Of a DNA stretch of 64,000 nt, positions 34,026 through 44,326 are shown one piece after another. Source of the stretch: Pseudoalteromonas sp. T1lg75 (GTDB lineage Bacteria > Pseudomonadota > Gammaproteobacteria > Enterobacterales > Alteromonadaceae); assembly GCF_002964705.1 (NCBI RefSeq), contig NZ_PQCD01000053.1, positions 62,191-126,190 of the forward strand, given 5' to 3'. The notes below the pieces were generated by a model that worked only from the letters and a program-made list of their open reading frames with translations, searched no databases and was not told the origin of the DNA. The translations under genes and the position numbers were made by a program. Each line of letters starts with the position of its first letter. Within the stretch, counting starts at the first letter, position 1.

Positions 34026-34259
34026 TTACATCAGGCGACCAACGCGGCTAGTGTACACCTTGAACAAATAAAAGGTATTAATTAACACTAGGGTAATGTT
34101 GGTCAGACCGTTGGGCGTAACCAGCTGTTGAGCATGAACAAAAAACAACAAACCAATGGCAATGCTTGCGGCGATACGCAATAGGGTGCCATGACTAATA
34201 AAGAAAGCGCCAATAGCCAGTGCTCCAAGTATGATTTGTATTCCAAGGTTGACGTCCAA
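34026..34259 (-). CDS. small integral membrane protein of unknown function
   Basis: 77 residues with three hydrophobic segments (IQIILGALAIGAFFI, IAASIAIGLLFFVHA, ITLVLINTFYLFKVY). No ATG start exists; a TTG at 34259 has GGAG about 9 bp upstream, while a TTG at 34274 has none, so 34259 is preferred. Pattern as in short YgjV-like inner-membrane proteins (weak resemblance). Function unknown. Confidence 0.6.
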   Translation of the reverse strand: MDVNLGIQIILGALAIGAFFISHGTLLRIAASIAIGLLFFVHAQQLVTPNGLTNITLVLINTFYLFKVYTSRVGRLM

Positions 34260-34305
34260 CTTGCTCGACTCCAAAGTGTAATAAGGCTAAAAAAGGAGCG
34301 CTATT

Positions 34306-34368
34306 ATGCGAGTCAATATAGGCGTAAACAAACGAAAAAAAATATCGTTTTCGGATAAGTTATATTAA
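34306..34368 (+). CDS. possible 20-residue peptide or leader ORF
   Basis: ATG with AAAAGGAG 7 bp upstream; a basic peptide (RVNIGVNKRKK...). It lies in the 611-bp gap 34260-34870. Apart from the promoter at 34761 and this ORF I see nothing in that gap. It may be chance. Confidence 0.25.
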   Translation: MRVNIGVNKRKKISFSDKLY

Positions 34369-34760
34369 TCTGAAATTTAATTCACCCAGAGTGAAAATAC
34401 ACCCAGATTTGATTGAAGCACTAGGAACTGGGAGCGGGTATTGAAGCCGAGTAAATACTAGAGAATGACGAGTTTTCTTGGGTAAAAGTCGATAAATCAG
34501 TTGTTAAGGAGGCGTTCAGCAGTATTTTTGCCACTTAGTTAACTAGATAGTGATGCATATGCGGGCATAAGTCAGGCGCTCCCGTTTGGTATTTTTGTAC
34601 ATTAAGAGTGAGCCAGTCACGCTAGTTCGACAGAATAAACATAAGTTTGCGTAATGTTTACCAAGGCCATTAAGCGCCCTGTCAGTAGCCTGGGTGTAGA
34701 GTCGGCGCTTAGGCTGTTTGGCAAATGGTGGCCGCTGCGCGATGTGTTCTTGTTGAAGTC

Positions 34761-34789
34761 TTGGCCTAACCGTCGCATGGCTCTATAAT
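34761..34789 (+). promoter_or_regulatory. sigma-70 promoter of the response regulator gene
   Basis: TTGGCC, 17-bp spacer, TATAAT. It is about 80 bp before the ATG at 34871. Confidence 0.6.
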
Positions 34790-34870
34790 GGTGGCGGTTT
34801 TTAGTGTAGCGTGGTCATGTAAGTTAGTTCTTAGAATGCCCCATTCAGTAGGATAAGTTAGGAAGTTTCA

Positions 34871-35251
34871 ATGGATGATATAGCAATTTTAATAGTGGAT
34901 GATGTTGGCACGGTACGGAGTTTTCTCAACCAAACCTTGATGCATTTAGGGATAGACAATGTTGATGAAGCGGCAAACGCGGCGCAATGTATGTCGGCCT
35001 GTGCGCAAAAAAATTACCAGATTGTGTTTTTAGATATTGAATTGCCCGATGGCGACGGTAAGGCGATGATCGCCGATATTAATGCCGTGTTACCCGACGC
35101 TAAGGTAGTGATGGTCAGCGCTCATTCAACCATAGATAACGTCAAGGACGCCATAGACAAGGGCGCCAAAGGTTTTGTGGTGAAACCCTTTTCTCCAAAG
35201 AAGATAGCGGCGATGCTGAAAAAGTTTTATCCCAGTATAGAATTTGCGTAA
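34871..35251 (+). CDS. single-domain response regulator (CheY-like)
   Basis: 126 residues, only a receiver domain. Acid pocket Asp10/Asp11 (VDD), phosphoacceptor Asp55 (FLDIELPDG), switch Ser83 (MVSAHS) and Lys105 (VVKPF) are all present, so it should be phosphorylated by a histidine kinase. There is no output domain; such proteins act by protein contact or as phosphate shuttles. No kinase is adjacent, so the partner is encoded elsewhere. AGGAAG stands upstream of the ATG. Confidence 0.9.
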   Translation: MDDIAILIVDDVGTVRSFLNQTLMHLGIDNVDEAANAAQCMSACAQKNYQIVFLDIELPDGDGKAMIADINAVLPDAKVVMVSAHSTIDNVKDAIDKGAKGFVVKPFSPKKIAAMLKKFYPSIEFA

Positions 35252-35310
35252 CAGTCAAAGCGTGGCGAGGAGCAGAGGCTCCGTCATTTGCTTTCACGTA
35301 TTGCAGACAT

Positions 35311-35338
35311 AAAAAAACCGGCCTAGGCCGGTTTTTTT
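35311..35338. terminator. bidirectional terminator between response regulator and rpsT
   Basis: A perfect palindrome: seven A, ACCGGCC core, GGCCGGT and seven T. It serves both convergent genes. Confidence 0.92.
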
Positions 35339-35356
35339 GCTAGATTAAGAGCTAAA

Positions 35357-35617
35357 TTATAGCGCTTTGATCTTAGCAGCAAGACGGCTCTTATGGCGAG
35401 CTGCCTTGTTTTTGTGGATTAGACCCTTAGTTGCGTAGCGGTCTAAAATAGGTGTAGCTACTGCGAAAGCCGCTTGTGCAGCTTCTTTGTCACCAGCTTG
35501 GATGGCAGCAATTACTTTTTTAGTGTATGTACGCATCATTGAACGACGGCTTGCGTTGTGCTGACGGCGTTTTTCGCTGGTTACAGCGCGTTTCTTTGCA
35601 GACTTGATGTTAGCCAA
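35357..35617 (-). CDS. rpsT: 30S ribosomal protein S20
   Basis: 86 residues, the length of S20. It begins [20 protein letters not shown] and is Lys/Arg/Ala-rich throughout, as expected for the helical S20 that binds 16S rRNA helix 44. It has its own promoter and a strong terminator. rpsT divergent from murJ is a common gammaproteobacterial arrangement. Confidence 0.97.
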   Translation of the reverse strand: MANIKSAKKRAVTSEKRRQHNASRRSMMRTYTKKVIAAIQAGDKEAAQAAFAVATPILDRYATKGLIHKNKAARHKSRLAAKIKAL

Positions 35618-35665
35618 GGTTTGCTCCTAACAATCTTAAATAAAGCTTATATTTAAAGGCCGTGG

Positions 35666-35694
35666 ACTATGCCCGTTTTTTTTAAATTTGTCAA
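35666..35694 (-). promoter_or_regulatory. sigma-70 promoter of rpsT
   Basis: On the minus strand TTGACA, 17-bp spacer, CATAGT. Transcription would start about 43 nt before the ATG. The rest of the 326-bp gap to murJ shows no gene. Confidence 0.6.
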
Positions 35695-35943
35695 TCAAAT
35701 TTACTCACGTGGCACAGCCAACTGCAGGAGTAACGAATCGCCAATGCCTACCGGGAGACACATATATAAGGTGCGATAGCGGGTTAGTGCACCCTATACC
35801 CAATAAAATTTGGTTTGTTATTGCAGTTAATGGCCTGTGACCGCGGCGGATTATAGCAAAGCAAATGAGCGGCGACCAGCGCTGTATTCGTTCGGCTTTT
35901 ATTGGCATAATGCCGCAATTAATGTCGGCCCAAGAGAGGATGT

Positions 35944-37523
35944 GTGGCTAACAGCTTGTTTCGTTCCGGTATGATTGTCAGTGCCATGACAATGATTTCG
36001 CGGGTGTTAGGATTAGTGCGCGATGCGGTGGTGGCCAATTTATTGGGCGCCAATGCCAGTGCCGACGTGTTTTTATTCGCCAATCGTTTCCCAATTTTTT
36101 ACGTCGTTTGTTTGCCGAAGGCGCGTTTGCGCAGGCCTTTGTGCCGGTGCTGAGCGAGATTAAAGAGCAACAAGGCGATGACGCAGTACGGCTCTTTGTT
36201 GCCCGCGCCGCAGGCACCTTGGGCACTATATTAATTATTGTCACCTTACTTGGGGTTATCGGTTCGCCCATTATTGCTGCGCTGTTCGGTGCCGGCTGGT
36301 TTGTAGACTGGTACCAAGGTGGCCCCGAAGGGGATAAATTCCTCTTGGCTTCGAGCTTGTTGAAGTGGACCTTTCCCTACTTATTCTTTGTCTCCTTGGT
36401 GGCCCTCAGCGGCGCAATCCTGAATGTCTATAACCGCTTTGCGGTGGCCGCATTTACTCCCGTGCTGCTTAATATTGCCATTATCGGCTGTGCCATTTTC
36501 CTGCACCAACACTTTGAGGTAGGAGCCTATGCGCTGGCCATCGGTGTGTTTGTGGGCGGTGTGGTGCAACTGGCATTTCAAATTCCCTTCTTGTATCGCG
36601 CCAAGATGTTAGTTAGGCCACGCTGGGGCTGGCATGACGAAGGGGTAAAAAAGGTACGCACCCTGATGATCCCAGCGCTGTTCGGGGTGTCGGTGTCGCA
36701 AATCAACCTCTTTTTGGATACGGTGATCGCCTCCTTTTTAGTTACCGGCTCCATTGCCTGGCTTTATTACGCCGATCGCTTAATCGAATTCCCGCTGGGG
36801 CTGTTTGGCATCGGTATTGCCACTGTGATCTTGCCGACCCTGTCGAAATTACATGCCGGCGATAAAGGCTCGGACTTCCAGGTCACGCTGGACTGGGGCG
36901 TGCGCTTTGTAATTTTCCTCGGGTTACCGGCCATGGTTGGCTTGATGCTGATCAGCCCGTTGATCATTACCGTGCTGTTCGACCACGGCGCCTTTGCCAG
37001 TGCCGGTGAAGACCACGTAAAAGCGGTGGCCTTAGGGGTTGCCGCCTACGCGGTGGGCTTGGTGAGCTTTATGCTGATCAAGGTATTGGCCCCAGGCTTT
37101 TATGCCCGTCAAGATACCCGCACTCCGGTACGTATCGGTATTATTGCCATGGCTTTGAACATGGTGTTCAACCTTATGCTGGCCCCCTTTATTGGCTACT
37201 TGGGATTAGCCCTGGCCACGGCGCTGTCGGCTACCTGCAATGCCTTGTTGCTTTATCGTCAGTTGGCCAAGGATGGGGTGTATCACTTTTCCCGCTTTAG
37301 CCTGGCTTTTAGCCTCAAGTGCGTATTTGCTAGCGCAGTGATGGGTATTTTGGTTTACCTGGTGCAAGCCCAGTTTGACTGGCAACACTGGCCGCTGCTC
37401 GAGCAGATTATGTTGCTGGCAGGCTTGATCGGAGCGGCCGCAAGCACCTACTTTGGCATGCTTTTTATTTTCGGTGTACGGCCAAGAACGATAAAAAATG
37501 TGGCAACTACTGAATCACATTAA
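35944..37523 (+). CDS. murJ: lipid II flippase MurJ, with an apparent one-base deletion near 36091-36100
   Basis: MurJ moves lipid II across the inner membrane for peptidoglycan synthesis. The GTG at 35944 (AGAGAGGA upstream) opens with SLFRSGMIVSAMTMISRVLGLVRD, the MurJ N-terminus, but the frame is lost after FLFANRFP and stops at 36153. The next frame resumes at once with LRRLFAEGAFAQAFVPVL and runs to 37523. Adding one base in the CCCAATTTTTT run restores PNFLRR and a protein of about 526 residues with about 14 membrane helices. murJ is normally essential, so a sequence error is more likely than true loss; the rest of the gene is intact. Confidence 0.88.
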
Positions 37524-37585
37524 AAAAAAGATTATAATCGGGCACTTTCGTCAGCAGTAGTGCGCAAAGACAAGGCATTTGAGCG

Positions 37586-38539
37586 ATGGAGCTTATACGC
37601 GGAATCCACAACATACGCGACCAACATCATGGCTGTGTACTCACCATAGGTAACTTTGATGGAGTGCACTTGGGCCACGTCGAGGTGATCAAGGGGTTAT
37701 TAGGGGACGCCAAGGCGCTCAACCTGCCTAGCACCGTGATGATCTTTGAGCCGCAGCCACAGGAGTTTTTTAGCAAAGAGCAGGCTCCGGCACGGCTAAC
37801 GCGATTACGCGATAAGCTTGCCTTACTTGCCAAGCTTGGGGTTGAGCGGGTGATTTGCGTCAGCTTTAACCGCAAATTTGCCAATTTGGCCGCCGCCGAC
37901 TTTGTGCAGCAGGTGTTGATCGATAAGCTGGGTGTAAAAGCCTTGACCGTGGGCGATGATTTTCGTTTCGGTCGTGGCAGAGAAGGTGATTTTTCTTTGC
38001 TTCAAGAGCTAGGCAAGGGCGCCGGCATGGCGGTAAAAAGCACGGAAAGCTTTAAGAAAGCCAATGCCAGAGTGAGCAGCACCGCCATCCGCACCGCCTT
38101 GAAAGCGGGAGATTTGCAACTGGCGAAAACCATGCTGGGTCATGACTATGCCATCAGTGGCCGGGTCATCCATGGCTGGAAAAAAGGCCGTGAGTTGGGT
38201 TTCCCAACCGCTAATGTGGCTCTTAAACGACAGGTATGCCCTCTTAATGGCGTATTTGCGGTGCAGGCAGTGATAGCCGGGCGCACCTATAACGGGGTAG
38301 CGAATGTGGGTAATAAGCCTACATTTAATGGTACTCGAGCCTTGTTGGAAGTACACTTGTTCGACTTTGACCAGTCGATATATGGACAATTTATAGAAGT
38401 GAAGCTTAAACATAAGCTTCGTGACGAACAAAAATTTAATGGCTTCGATGAGTTGGTGCAGCAAATTAAGCACGACGCCATCGCGGCAAAGCAGTTTTTT
38501 ACTTTAGCGACCACCGCTGAGCGCAGCGGCAGTCTGTAG
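37586..38539 (+). CDS. ribF: bifunctional riboflavin kinase / FAD synthetase
   Basis: 317 residues. The N-terminal FAD synthetase domain has the nucleotidyltransferase motif TIGNFDGVHLGH and later VGDDFRFGRGREGDF with STAIR; the C-terminal riboflavin kinase domain begins after GRVIHGWKKGRELGFPTANV and includes GVANVGNKPTFNGT. It converts riboflavin to FMN and FAD in the cytoplasm. It follows murJ by 62 bp and precedes ileS by 21 bp, the standard gene order. Confidence 0.96.
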   Translation: MELIRGIHNIRDQHHGCVLTIGNFDGVHLGHVEVIKGLLGDAKALNLPSTVMIFEPQPQEFFSKEQAPARLTRLRDKLALLAKLGVERVICVSFNRKFANLAAADFVQQVLIDKLGVKALTVGDDFRFGRGREGDFSLLQELGKGAGMAVKSTESFKKANARVSSTAIRTALKAGDLQLAKTMLGHDYAISGRVIHGWKKGRELGFPTANVALKRQVCPLNGVFAVQAVIAGRTYNGVANVGNKPTFNGTRALLEVHLFDFDQSIYGQFIEVKLKHKLRDEQKFNGFDELVQQIKHDAIAAKQFFTLATTAERSGSL

Positions 38540-38560
38540 CCGATACGGAAAGTAGGATTA

Positions 38561-41383
38561 ATGAGCGACTATAAACATACCTTAAACTTACCGGAAACCG
38601 AGTTTCCAATGCGTGGCAACCTAGCCAAACGCGAACCGCAAATGTTAAAGCAATGGTACGAGCAAGACTTGTACGGACAAATTCGCGCCGCAAAAAAAGG
38701 TAAGAAGTCTTTCATCTTGCATGATGGACCTCCATATGCCAATGGCAACATTCACCTAGGTCACTCAGTAAATAAAATCCTAAAAGACGTGATTATCAAG
38801 TCGAAAACCCTGTCGGATTTCGATGCTCCTTATGTTCCAGGCTGGGATTGCCACGGTCTGCCAATCGAATTGATGGTAGAGAAAAAGGTAGGCAAGCCGG
38901 GTCACAAGGTAACGGCCGCCGAATTTAGACAAAAATGTCGCGACTACGCCGCCAAGCAGGTGGAAGGTCAAAAAGCCGACTTTAAACGCCTGGGCGTATT
39001 CGGTGAGTGGGACAACCCATATCTGACCATGAACTTCGATTTTGAAGCTAATGCCATCCGTACCTTAGGTCGTATTATCGACAAGGGCCACCTGCATAAG
39101 GGTGCTAAGCCGGTTCACTGGTGTACAGATTGTGGTTCGGCACTGGCCGAAGCCGAGGTTGAATACCAGGACAAGCAGTCGCCAGCCATCGATGTGAAAT
39201 TTGTGTTCGCTGACGAACAGGCCGTTGAAGCGGCATTCGCCTTGAGCGCAGAGCACAAGGGCACAGGCAGCATCGCCACCGCGATTTGGACCACAACACC
39301 TTGGACCCTGCCGGCAAACCGTGCCGTAGCGGTGCACGCTAATCTTGAATATGCCTTGGTTCAAGTAGAAGACGAAGGTCAACAACAGCGTTTAGTGCTT
39401 GGCTCTGAATTGGTTAAAGATTGTATGGACCGCTTTGGCTTTAAGCATTTCCACACGCTTGGTTATGCCAAAGGTTCTACCCTTGAAAACCTGCAAGCTG
39501 CGCACCCATTCTTAGAATTCAATGTGCCGGTGATTCTGGGCGACCACGTTACCACGGACTCGGGTACAGGTATCGTGCACACCGCGCCGGGTCATGGTCA
39601 AGAAGACTATGCGGCAGGTCTTGCCTATGGTCTAGAAGTTGCGAACCCGGTTGGCGCTAACGGTGTGTATCTTCCGGATACACCTATTTTCGCCGGTCAG
39701 CACGTATTTAAAGCCAACCCGAATGTGATTGAGCTGCTGCAAGAAAAAGGTGCCTTATTGCATCACCATGCGCTTCAGCACAGCTACCCACATTGTTGGC
39801 GCCACAAAACGCCTATCATCTTCCGTGCTACGCCACAGTGGTTTATCGCCATGGATAAAGCGGGCTTGCGCCAGGATTCACTGGCTGAAATCAAGAAGAC
39901 AGAGTGGTTGCCAAGCTGGGGTGAAAGCCGTATCGAAAACATGGTTGAAGGCCGCCCGGACTGGTGTATCTCGCGTCAGCGTACCTGGGGTGTGCCGATT
40001 GCCCTGTTTGTGGATAAAGACACGGGTGATTTACACCCGAACAGCAGTGAACTGATCGAAAAAGCGGCGCAACTGGTAGCGAAAGGCGGCATTCAGGCAT
40101 GGTATGACCTTGAGCCGGAGACTCTATTAGGTGCAGATGCTGAGCGTTATGTAAAAGTACAGGATACTTTGGACGTTTGGTTTGACTCGGGTGTAACACA
40201 CGCCTGTGTACTGGACGCCCGCGATGAGCTGAGCTCTCCGGCGGATCTATACCTGGAAGGGTCGGATCAGCACCGTGGTTGGTTTATGTCATCGTTGATG
40301 ACCAGTGTTGCCATCCATGGCCGCGCGCCATACCGTCAGGTTATGACTCATGGTTTTACCGTGGATGAAAACGGCCGCAAGATGTCTAAGTCTTTAGGTA
40401 ACGTAATTTCACCGCAAGACGTGATGAATAAGATGGGCGCCGACATTCTGCGTCTATGGGTGGCGTCGACCGACTTTACTGCAGAGATGACGGTGTCGGA
40501 TGAAATTTTCAAACGTGCCGCGGATCGTTACCGTCGTATTCGTAATACCAGCCGTTATCTATTGGCTAACCTAAATGGCTTTAACCCAAGCACCGACTTG
40601 GTTGATGTGGCTGACATGGTTGAGCTTGACCGTTGGATCGTTTCTCGTGCGGCGCAGCTGCAAGAAGAAATCGTTAATGCCTATGACGAGTATCAGCTAC
40701 TTGTGGTTACACAGAAGCTAATGAACTTCTGTACCGGCGAGCTGGGCTCTTTCTACCTGGACGTAATTAAAGACCGTCAGTACACGGCCAAGGCTGACTC
40801 GCACGCTCGTCGTTCATGTCAGAGCGCTCTGTACCATATTGCCGAGGCGATGACACGTTGGATGGCGCCGATTCTAAGCTTTACCGCTCAAGAGATCTGG
40901 CAGGTGCTGCCGGGTGAGCGCAGCGAGTTTGTATTCACGGGTACCTGGTATGAAGGTTTAACTTCGGTTGAAGGTCAGTTCTCTAATGAACAATGGCAAA
41001 CCGTGTTGAACGTCCGTGATGCGGTAAACCGTGTCCTGGAAAGCGCCCGTAAGGAAGACATTATCGGTGCTACCTTGCAAGCAGAGGTGACTCTGTACGC
41101 CAATGACGAGCTTAAAGCGACACTGGATGCCTTGTCTGACGAGCTGCGCTTTGTGCTGCTGACTTCTAAAGTATCCGTGCTTGCCCATGGCGATAAGCCA
41201 GCTGACATTGCAGAGTCTGAATTGACTGGCTTAGCCGTATTCGTGGCCGCCACTAATGCACAAAAATGTGAGCGTTGTTGGCACTATTGTGATGACGTAG
41301 GCAGCGTTGAAGCACACCCTGAGCTGTGCGGTCGCTGTGTTACCAATGTTGATGGTGATGGCGAAACGCGTCAGTTTGCTTAA
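38561..41383 (+). CDS. ileS: isoleucyl-tRNA synthetase
   Basis: 940 residues, class I synthetase. The HIGH-type motif is in [16 protein letters not shown], the KMSKS loop in [10 protein letters not shown], the editing domain around [13 protein letters not shown], and a C-terminal Zn finger with Cys pairs (CERCWHYC...CGRC). The TAGGA ribosome site lies 4 bp before the ATG. Second-to-last large gene in the ribF-ileS-lspA-fkpB-ispH operon. Confidence 0.97.
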   Translation: MSDYKHTLNLPETEFPMRGNLAKREPQMLKQWYEQDLYGQIRAAKKGKKSFILHDGPPYANGNIHLGHSVNKILKDVIIKSKTLSDFDAPYVPGWDCHGLPIELMVEKKVGKPGHKVTAAEFRQKCRDYAAKQVEGQKADFKRLGVFGEWDNPYLTMNFDFEANAIRTLGRIIDKGHLHKGAKPVHWCTDCGSALAEAEVEYQDKQSPAIDVKFVFADEQAVEAAFALSAEHKGTGSIATAIWTTTPWTLPANRAVAVHANLEYALVQVEDEGQQQRLVLGSELVKDCMDRFGFKHFHTLGYAKGSTLENLQAAHPFLEFNVPVILGDHVTTDSGTGIVHTAPGHGQEDYAAGLAYGLEVANPVGANGVYLPDTPIFAGQHVFKANPNVIELLQEKGALLHHHALQHSYPHCWRHKTPIIFRATPQWFIAMDKAGLRQDSLAEIKKTEWLPSWGESRIENMVEGRPDWCISRQRTWGVPIALFVDKDTGDLHPNSSELIEKAAQLVAKGGIQAWYDLEPETLLGADAERYVKVQDTLDVWFDSGVTHACVLDARDELSSPADLYLEGSDQHRGWFMSSLMTSVAIHGRAPYRQVMTHGFTVDENGRKMSKSLGNVISPQDVMNKMGADILRLWVASTDFTAEMTVSDEIFKRAADRYRRIRNTSRYLLANLNGFNPSTDLVDVADMVELDRWIVSRAAQLQEEIVNAYDEYQLLVVTQKLMNFCTGELGSFYLDVIKDRQYTAKADSHARRSCQSALYHIAEAMTRWMAPILSFTAQEIWQVLPGERSEFVFTGTWYEGLTSVEGQFSNEQWQTVLNVRDAVNRVLESARKEDIIGATLQAEVTLYANDELKATLDALSDELRFVLLTSKVSVLAHGDKPADIAESELTGLAVFVAATNAQKCERCWHYCDDVGSVEAHPELCGRCVTNVDGDGETRQFA

Positions 41384-41403
41384 TCTAAGTTGTAGGAGTG
41401 ACT

Positions 41404-41901
41404 GTGTCAGCTAAGCGAAATGGACTAATTTGGTTGGTACTCACGGTGGTGCTTTTGGTGGTCGATTGGGCCACCAAAACCCTAGTGATTAATACCATGA
41501 CTGTAGGGCAGAGCATTGATATTCTGCCTGTTTTCAATATTACTTATGTGCATAATCCGGGAGCCGCATTTAGCTTTTTGAGCGAGGCCGGTGGCTGGCA
41601 GCGCTGGTTCTTAAGCGCCATTGCGGTGGCTATTTCGGTGCTGCTTGTCTGGTGGCTTAAACGCCTACCCGCATCGAATAAATTACTTGGCTGTGCCTAT
41701 GCTCTAGTGCTGGCCGGTGCCTTGGGGAATCTTTATGATCGCATGGTATATGGCTATGTGATTGATTTTATTCATGTGTACTACCAGAACTGGCATTATC
41801 CTAAGTTTAATATTGCCGATTGCGCCATCTGTATTGGTGCCGCGCTATTGTTAATTGATGCCTTTAAATCAAGCAGTAAAAAGGAGTCGGTCAATGAGTG
41901 A
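41404..41901 (+). CDS. lspA: lipoprotein signal peptidase II
   Basis: 165 residues, four membrane helices. Catalytic Asp112 (GNLYDR) and Asp139 (NIAD) are 27 residues apart, as are Asp114 and Asp141 in E. coli LspA; NPGAAFSF is the conserved loop. It cleaves the signal peptide of prolipoproteins in the inner membrane. GTG at 41404 is preferred (TAGGAG 5 bp upstream) over a GTG at 41398 that overlaps the ribosome site. It overlaps fkpB by 8 bp. Confidence 0.95.
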   Translation: MSAKRNGLIWLVLTVVLLVVDWATKTLVINTMTVGQSIDILPVFNITYVHNPGAAFSFLSEAGGWQRWFLSAIAVAISVLLVWWLKRLPASNKLLGCAYALVLAGALGNLYDRMVYGYVIDFIHVYYQNWHYPKFNIADCAICIGAALLLIDAFKSSSKKESVNE

Positions 41902-42334
41902 AGCGATTATCGGTGCTAATTCTGAAGTACTGTTTCACTTTTCGATTAAGTTATCGGACGGCTCTGCCGCCGATTCTACCAAGGTCCACAACAAGCCTGC
42001 TAAACTGGTAATGGGTGATGGCAGCCTGACGGAAAACTTTGAGAAGTGTTTACTTGGCCTGCGCGCCGGTGAGGAAAAAAGCTTTGAGCTAGAGCCAGAG
42101 GACGCCTTTGGTCATCCTAACCCGGACAACATCTATCACGTTGACCGCAGCAAGTTTAGTGCCGAAGCGCCGGCCCAGGTGGGGGCGATCATTGCCTTTA
42201 CCCAGCCCGATGGCACCGAACTGCCGGGTGTAGTACGAGAAGTGCTGGGCGAGTCGGTAACCATTGATTTCAACCATCCTTTAGCGGGCCAAAAGCTTAC
42301 GTTTGAGGTGGAGATCTTGGAGGTCAGCAACTGA
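41894..42334 (+). CDS. fkpB: FKBP-type peptidyl-prolyl isomerase FkpB (SlpA)
   Basis: 146 residues, the size of SlpA. FKBP core ([53 protein letters not shown]) with the inserted IF flap domain typical of SlyD/SlpA, but without the His-rich SlyD tail. Cytoplasmic or ribosome-associated folding helper. The ATG at 41894 (AAGGAG upstream) overlaps lspA; the stop overlaps the ispH ATG by one base (TGATG). Confidence 0.94.
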   Translation: MSEAIIGANSEVLFHFSIKLSDGSAADSTKVHNKPAKLVMGDGSLTENFEKCLLGLRAGEEKSFELEPEDAFGHPNPDNIYHVDRSKFSAEAPAQVGAIIAFTQPDGTELPGVVREVLGESVTIDFNHPLAGQKLTFEVEILEVSN

Positions 42335-43263
42335 TGAAAATCATGTTAGCCAACCCGCGCGGATTTTGTGCCGGGGTCGATCGGGCGATCAGCATAGTAG
42401 AGCGTGCCTTGGATATTTTCGAGGCCCCCATTTATGTGCGTCACGAGGTGGTTCACAATAAATACGTGGTTAATGGCCTGAAAGACCGAGGCGCCGTATT
42501 CGTTGAAGAGCTCCATCAGGTACCCGATGACAGTATTGTGATTTTCAGTGCCCATGGGGTATCGCAAGCGGTGCGCCAGGAAGCTAAACGTCGTGACTTG
42601 AAGGTATTCGATGCCACCTGTCCCTTGGTAACCAAGGTGCATATGGAAGTGACTCGTGCTTCACGCCGTGGCACCGAATGTATTTTGATTGGTCACCAGG
42701 GTCATCCCGAGGTGGAAGGGACCATGGGTCAATACGACAACCCTGAAGGCGGTATCTATCTGGTGGAAACCCCAGAGGACGTGGCTAAGCTTCAGGTTAA
42801 AGATGCCAGCAAGTTGTTCTATTGCAGCCAAACTACCTTGTCTGTTGACGATACCGCCGATGTGATTGATGCATTGCGTGAGCGTTTCCCCGACATCGAT
42901 GGTCCACGCAAGGACGACATTTGTTATGCCACCCAAAACCGTCAGGATGCGGTGCGTGATTTGGCCGACAAGGTTGATGTGCTCTTGGTTGTCGGAGCGA
43001 AGAACAGCTCCAACTCTAACCGCCTGCGTGAACTGGCTAGCAAGATGGGCACTGCAGCCTATTTAATTGATGATGCCAGCTCCATTGATGCCAACTGGTT
43101 ACAAAATGTTGATAGTGTGGGCGTGACCGCTGGCGCATCGGCGCCCGAGGTGTTGGTAAAAGAGGTGGTCAATCACCTTAAATCACTTGGCGGCGAACAG
43201 GTGGTGGAAAACCCAGGGCGCGAAGAAGATATCGTCTTTGCCGTTCCTGCAGAGCTTAGATAA
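42334..43263 (+). CDS. ispH: 4-hydroxy-3-methylbut-2-enyl diphosphate reductase
   Basis: 309 residues. IspH is the [4Fe-4S] enzyme that makes IPP and DMAPP in the MEP pathway. The three cluster cysteines are visible: Cys12 ([11 protein letters not shown]), one in VFDATCPLV and one in [10 protein letters not shown]; the proton-relay Glu motif is in GHPEVEGT and the substrate-binding Ser/Asn in [11 protein letters not shown]. Last gene of the ileS operon. Confidence 0.97.
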   Translation: MKIMLANPRGFCAGVDRAISIVERALDIFEAPIYVRHEVVHNKYVVNGLKDRGAVFVEELHQVPDDSIVIFSAHGVSQAVRQEAKRRDLKVFDATCPLVTKVHMEVTRASRRGTECILIGHQGHPEVEGTMGQYDNPEGGIYLVETPEDVAKLQVKDASKLFYCSQTTLSVDDTADVIDALRERFPDIDGPRKDDICYATQNRQDAVRDLADKVDVLLVVGAKNSSNSNRLRELASKMGTAAYLIDDASSIDANWLQNVDSVGVTAGASAPEVLVKEVVNHLKSLGGEQVVENPGREEDIVFAVPAELR

Positions 43264-43279
43264 GCATTTGGGGTGATTA

Positions 43280-44326
43280 ATGAGTCAGTCGTTATCAGCC
43301 CAAGCTAATTCCTATTCTTTACTGACCACCTTGTGTCAAACGCGCGGTATTCTTAGCGCTTTGATCGTGGCACAGGTACTGGCCCTGATCATTAGTTTCA
43401 GCGAGTACCAACCGGATAATTTCTGGTTGGTACTTGGCCAGAGCAGCCTGCTTATTCAATTTATTACCTCTATTAGCATTGCCGCGCTTTATATTCTGAG
43501 CCGAGTTAAGCCCGACCTAAACAATTCGGTGCAAGCGCTTGCGGTGGTTACCGTGTTGGTGCTTAGCACCCTGGCTATCACCTTGTATATCAGCTATCTC
43601 GAACTGCTCGATGCTGGGCTTTCTCATTGGTTTGTGTTTAAAAGCAGTGCCATCAGTCTGCTGGTCGCGGCTTTGTTTGTGCAGTTTATGGCCATCTATA
43701 ACGAGCATGCCAAGGCGCATTCGGCCTATGCGCGAGCCCAACTAGATGCGTTACAAGCCCGTATTCGCCCACACTTTTTGTTCAATAGCCTCAATACCTT
43801 AGCTGAGTTGGCCCATGAAGATAGCGACGCCGCTGAGGAGTCGGCATTGGCGCTGGCATCTTTATCTCGCGCCGCGATGCAGGTGGGACAACAAAGCACC
43901 CTGGCGCAGGAGCTGGCCTTAGCTAAGCGCTATATTGCCCTTGAGCAGTGGCGCTTTGGCGAGCGTCTTAAAGTCAACTGGCACCTCCCGGCGAACATGC
44001 CTGAGCTGGTTTTGCCTTGTTTAACGCTGCAGCCCTTGTTGGAGAACGCCGTCGTCCATGGTATTGAGAGCAGTGATAAAGGCGGAGTGATCGATGTTGA
44101 GGTACATATTGGTAAGCAAAGTGCTACTGTTATTGTTAGCAATAGCCTGAGTGCACAGTCGACCCCAACGACTCGGGCGCACAACGGTATAGCTCTGGAT
44201 AATATTCAAAAGCGCCTTAGTATCATATATGCGGGTCAGGCCAGCATGCGCGCGCGCCGACTGGCGAACAGTTACCGCGTTAAATTGGTGGTGCCTAAAA
44301 TGGAGTCAATACAGTGCAAGTTTTGA
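43280..44326 (+). CDS. LytS/AlgZ-like sensor histidine kinase
   Basis: 348 residues. Four or so membrane helices in residues 20-145, then a His_kinase (LytS-type) domain: RPHFLFNSLNTLAELAHED with phosphoacceptor His165, LQPLLENAVVHGIE (N box) and a degenerate G box (NGIALDNIQKRLSIIYAG). Closest in layout to Pseudomonas AlgZ/FimS, which signals to AlgR. It overlaps the regulator gene by 13 bp and lies just upstream of the pilus operon. Confidence 0.88.
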   Translation: MSQSLSAQANSYSLLTTLCQTRGILSALIVAQVLALIISFSEYQPDNFWLVLGQSSLLIQFITSISIAALYILSRVKPDLNNSVQALAVVTVLVLSTLAITLYISYLELLDAGLSHWFVFKSSAISLLVAALFVQFMAIYNEHAKAHSAYARAQLDALQARIRPHFLFNSLNTLAELAHEDSDAAEESALALASLSRAAMQVGQQSTLAQELALAKRYIALEQWRFGERLKVNWHLPANMPELVLPCLTLQPLLENAVVHGIESSDKGGVIDVEVHIGKQSATVIVSNSLSAQSTPTTRAHNGIALDNIQKRLSIIYAGQASMRARRLANSYRVKLVVPKMESIQCKF

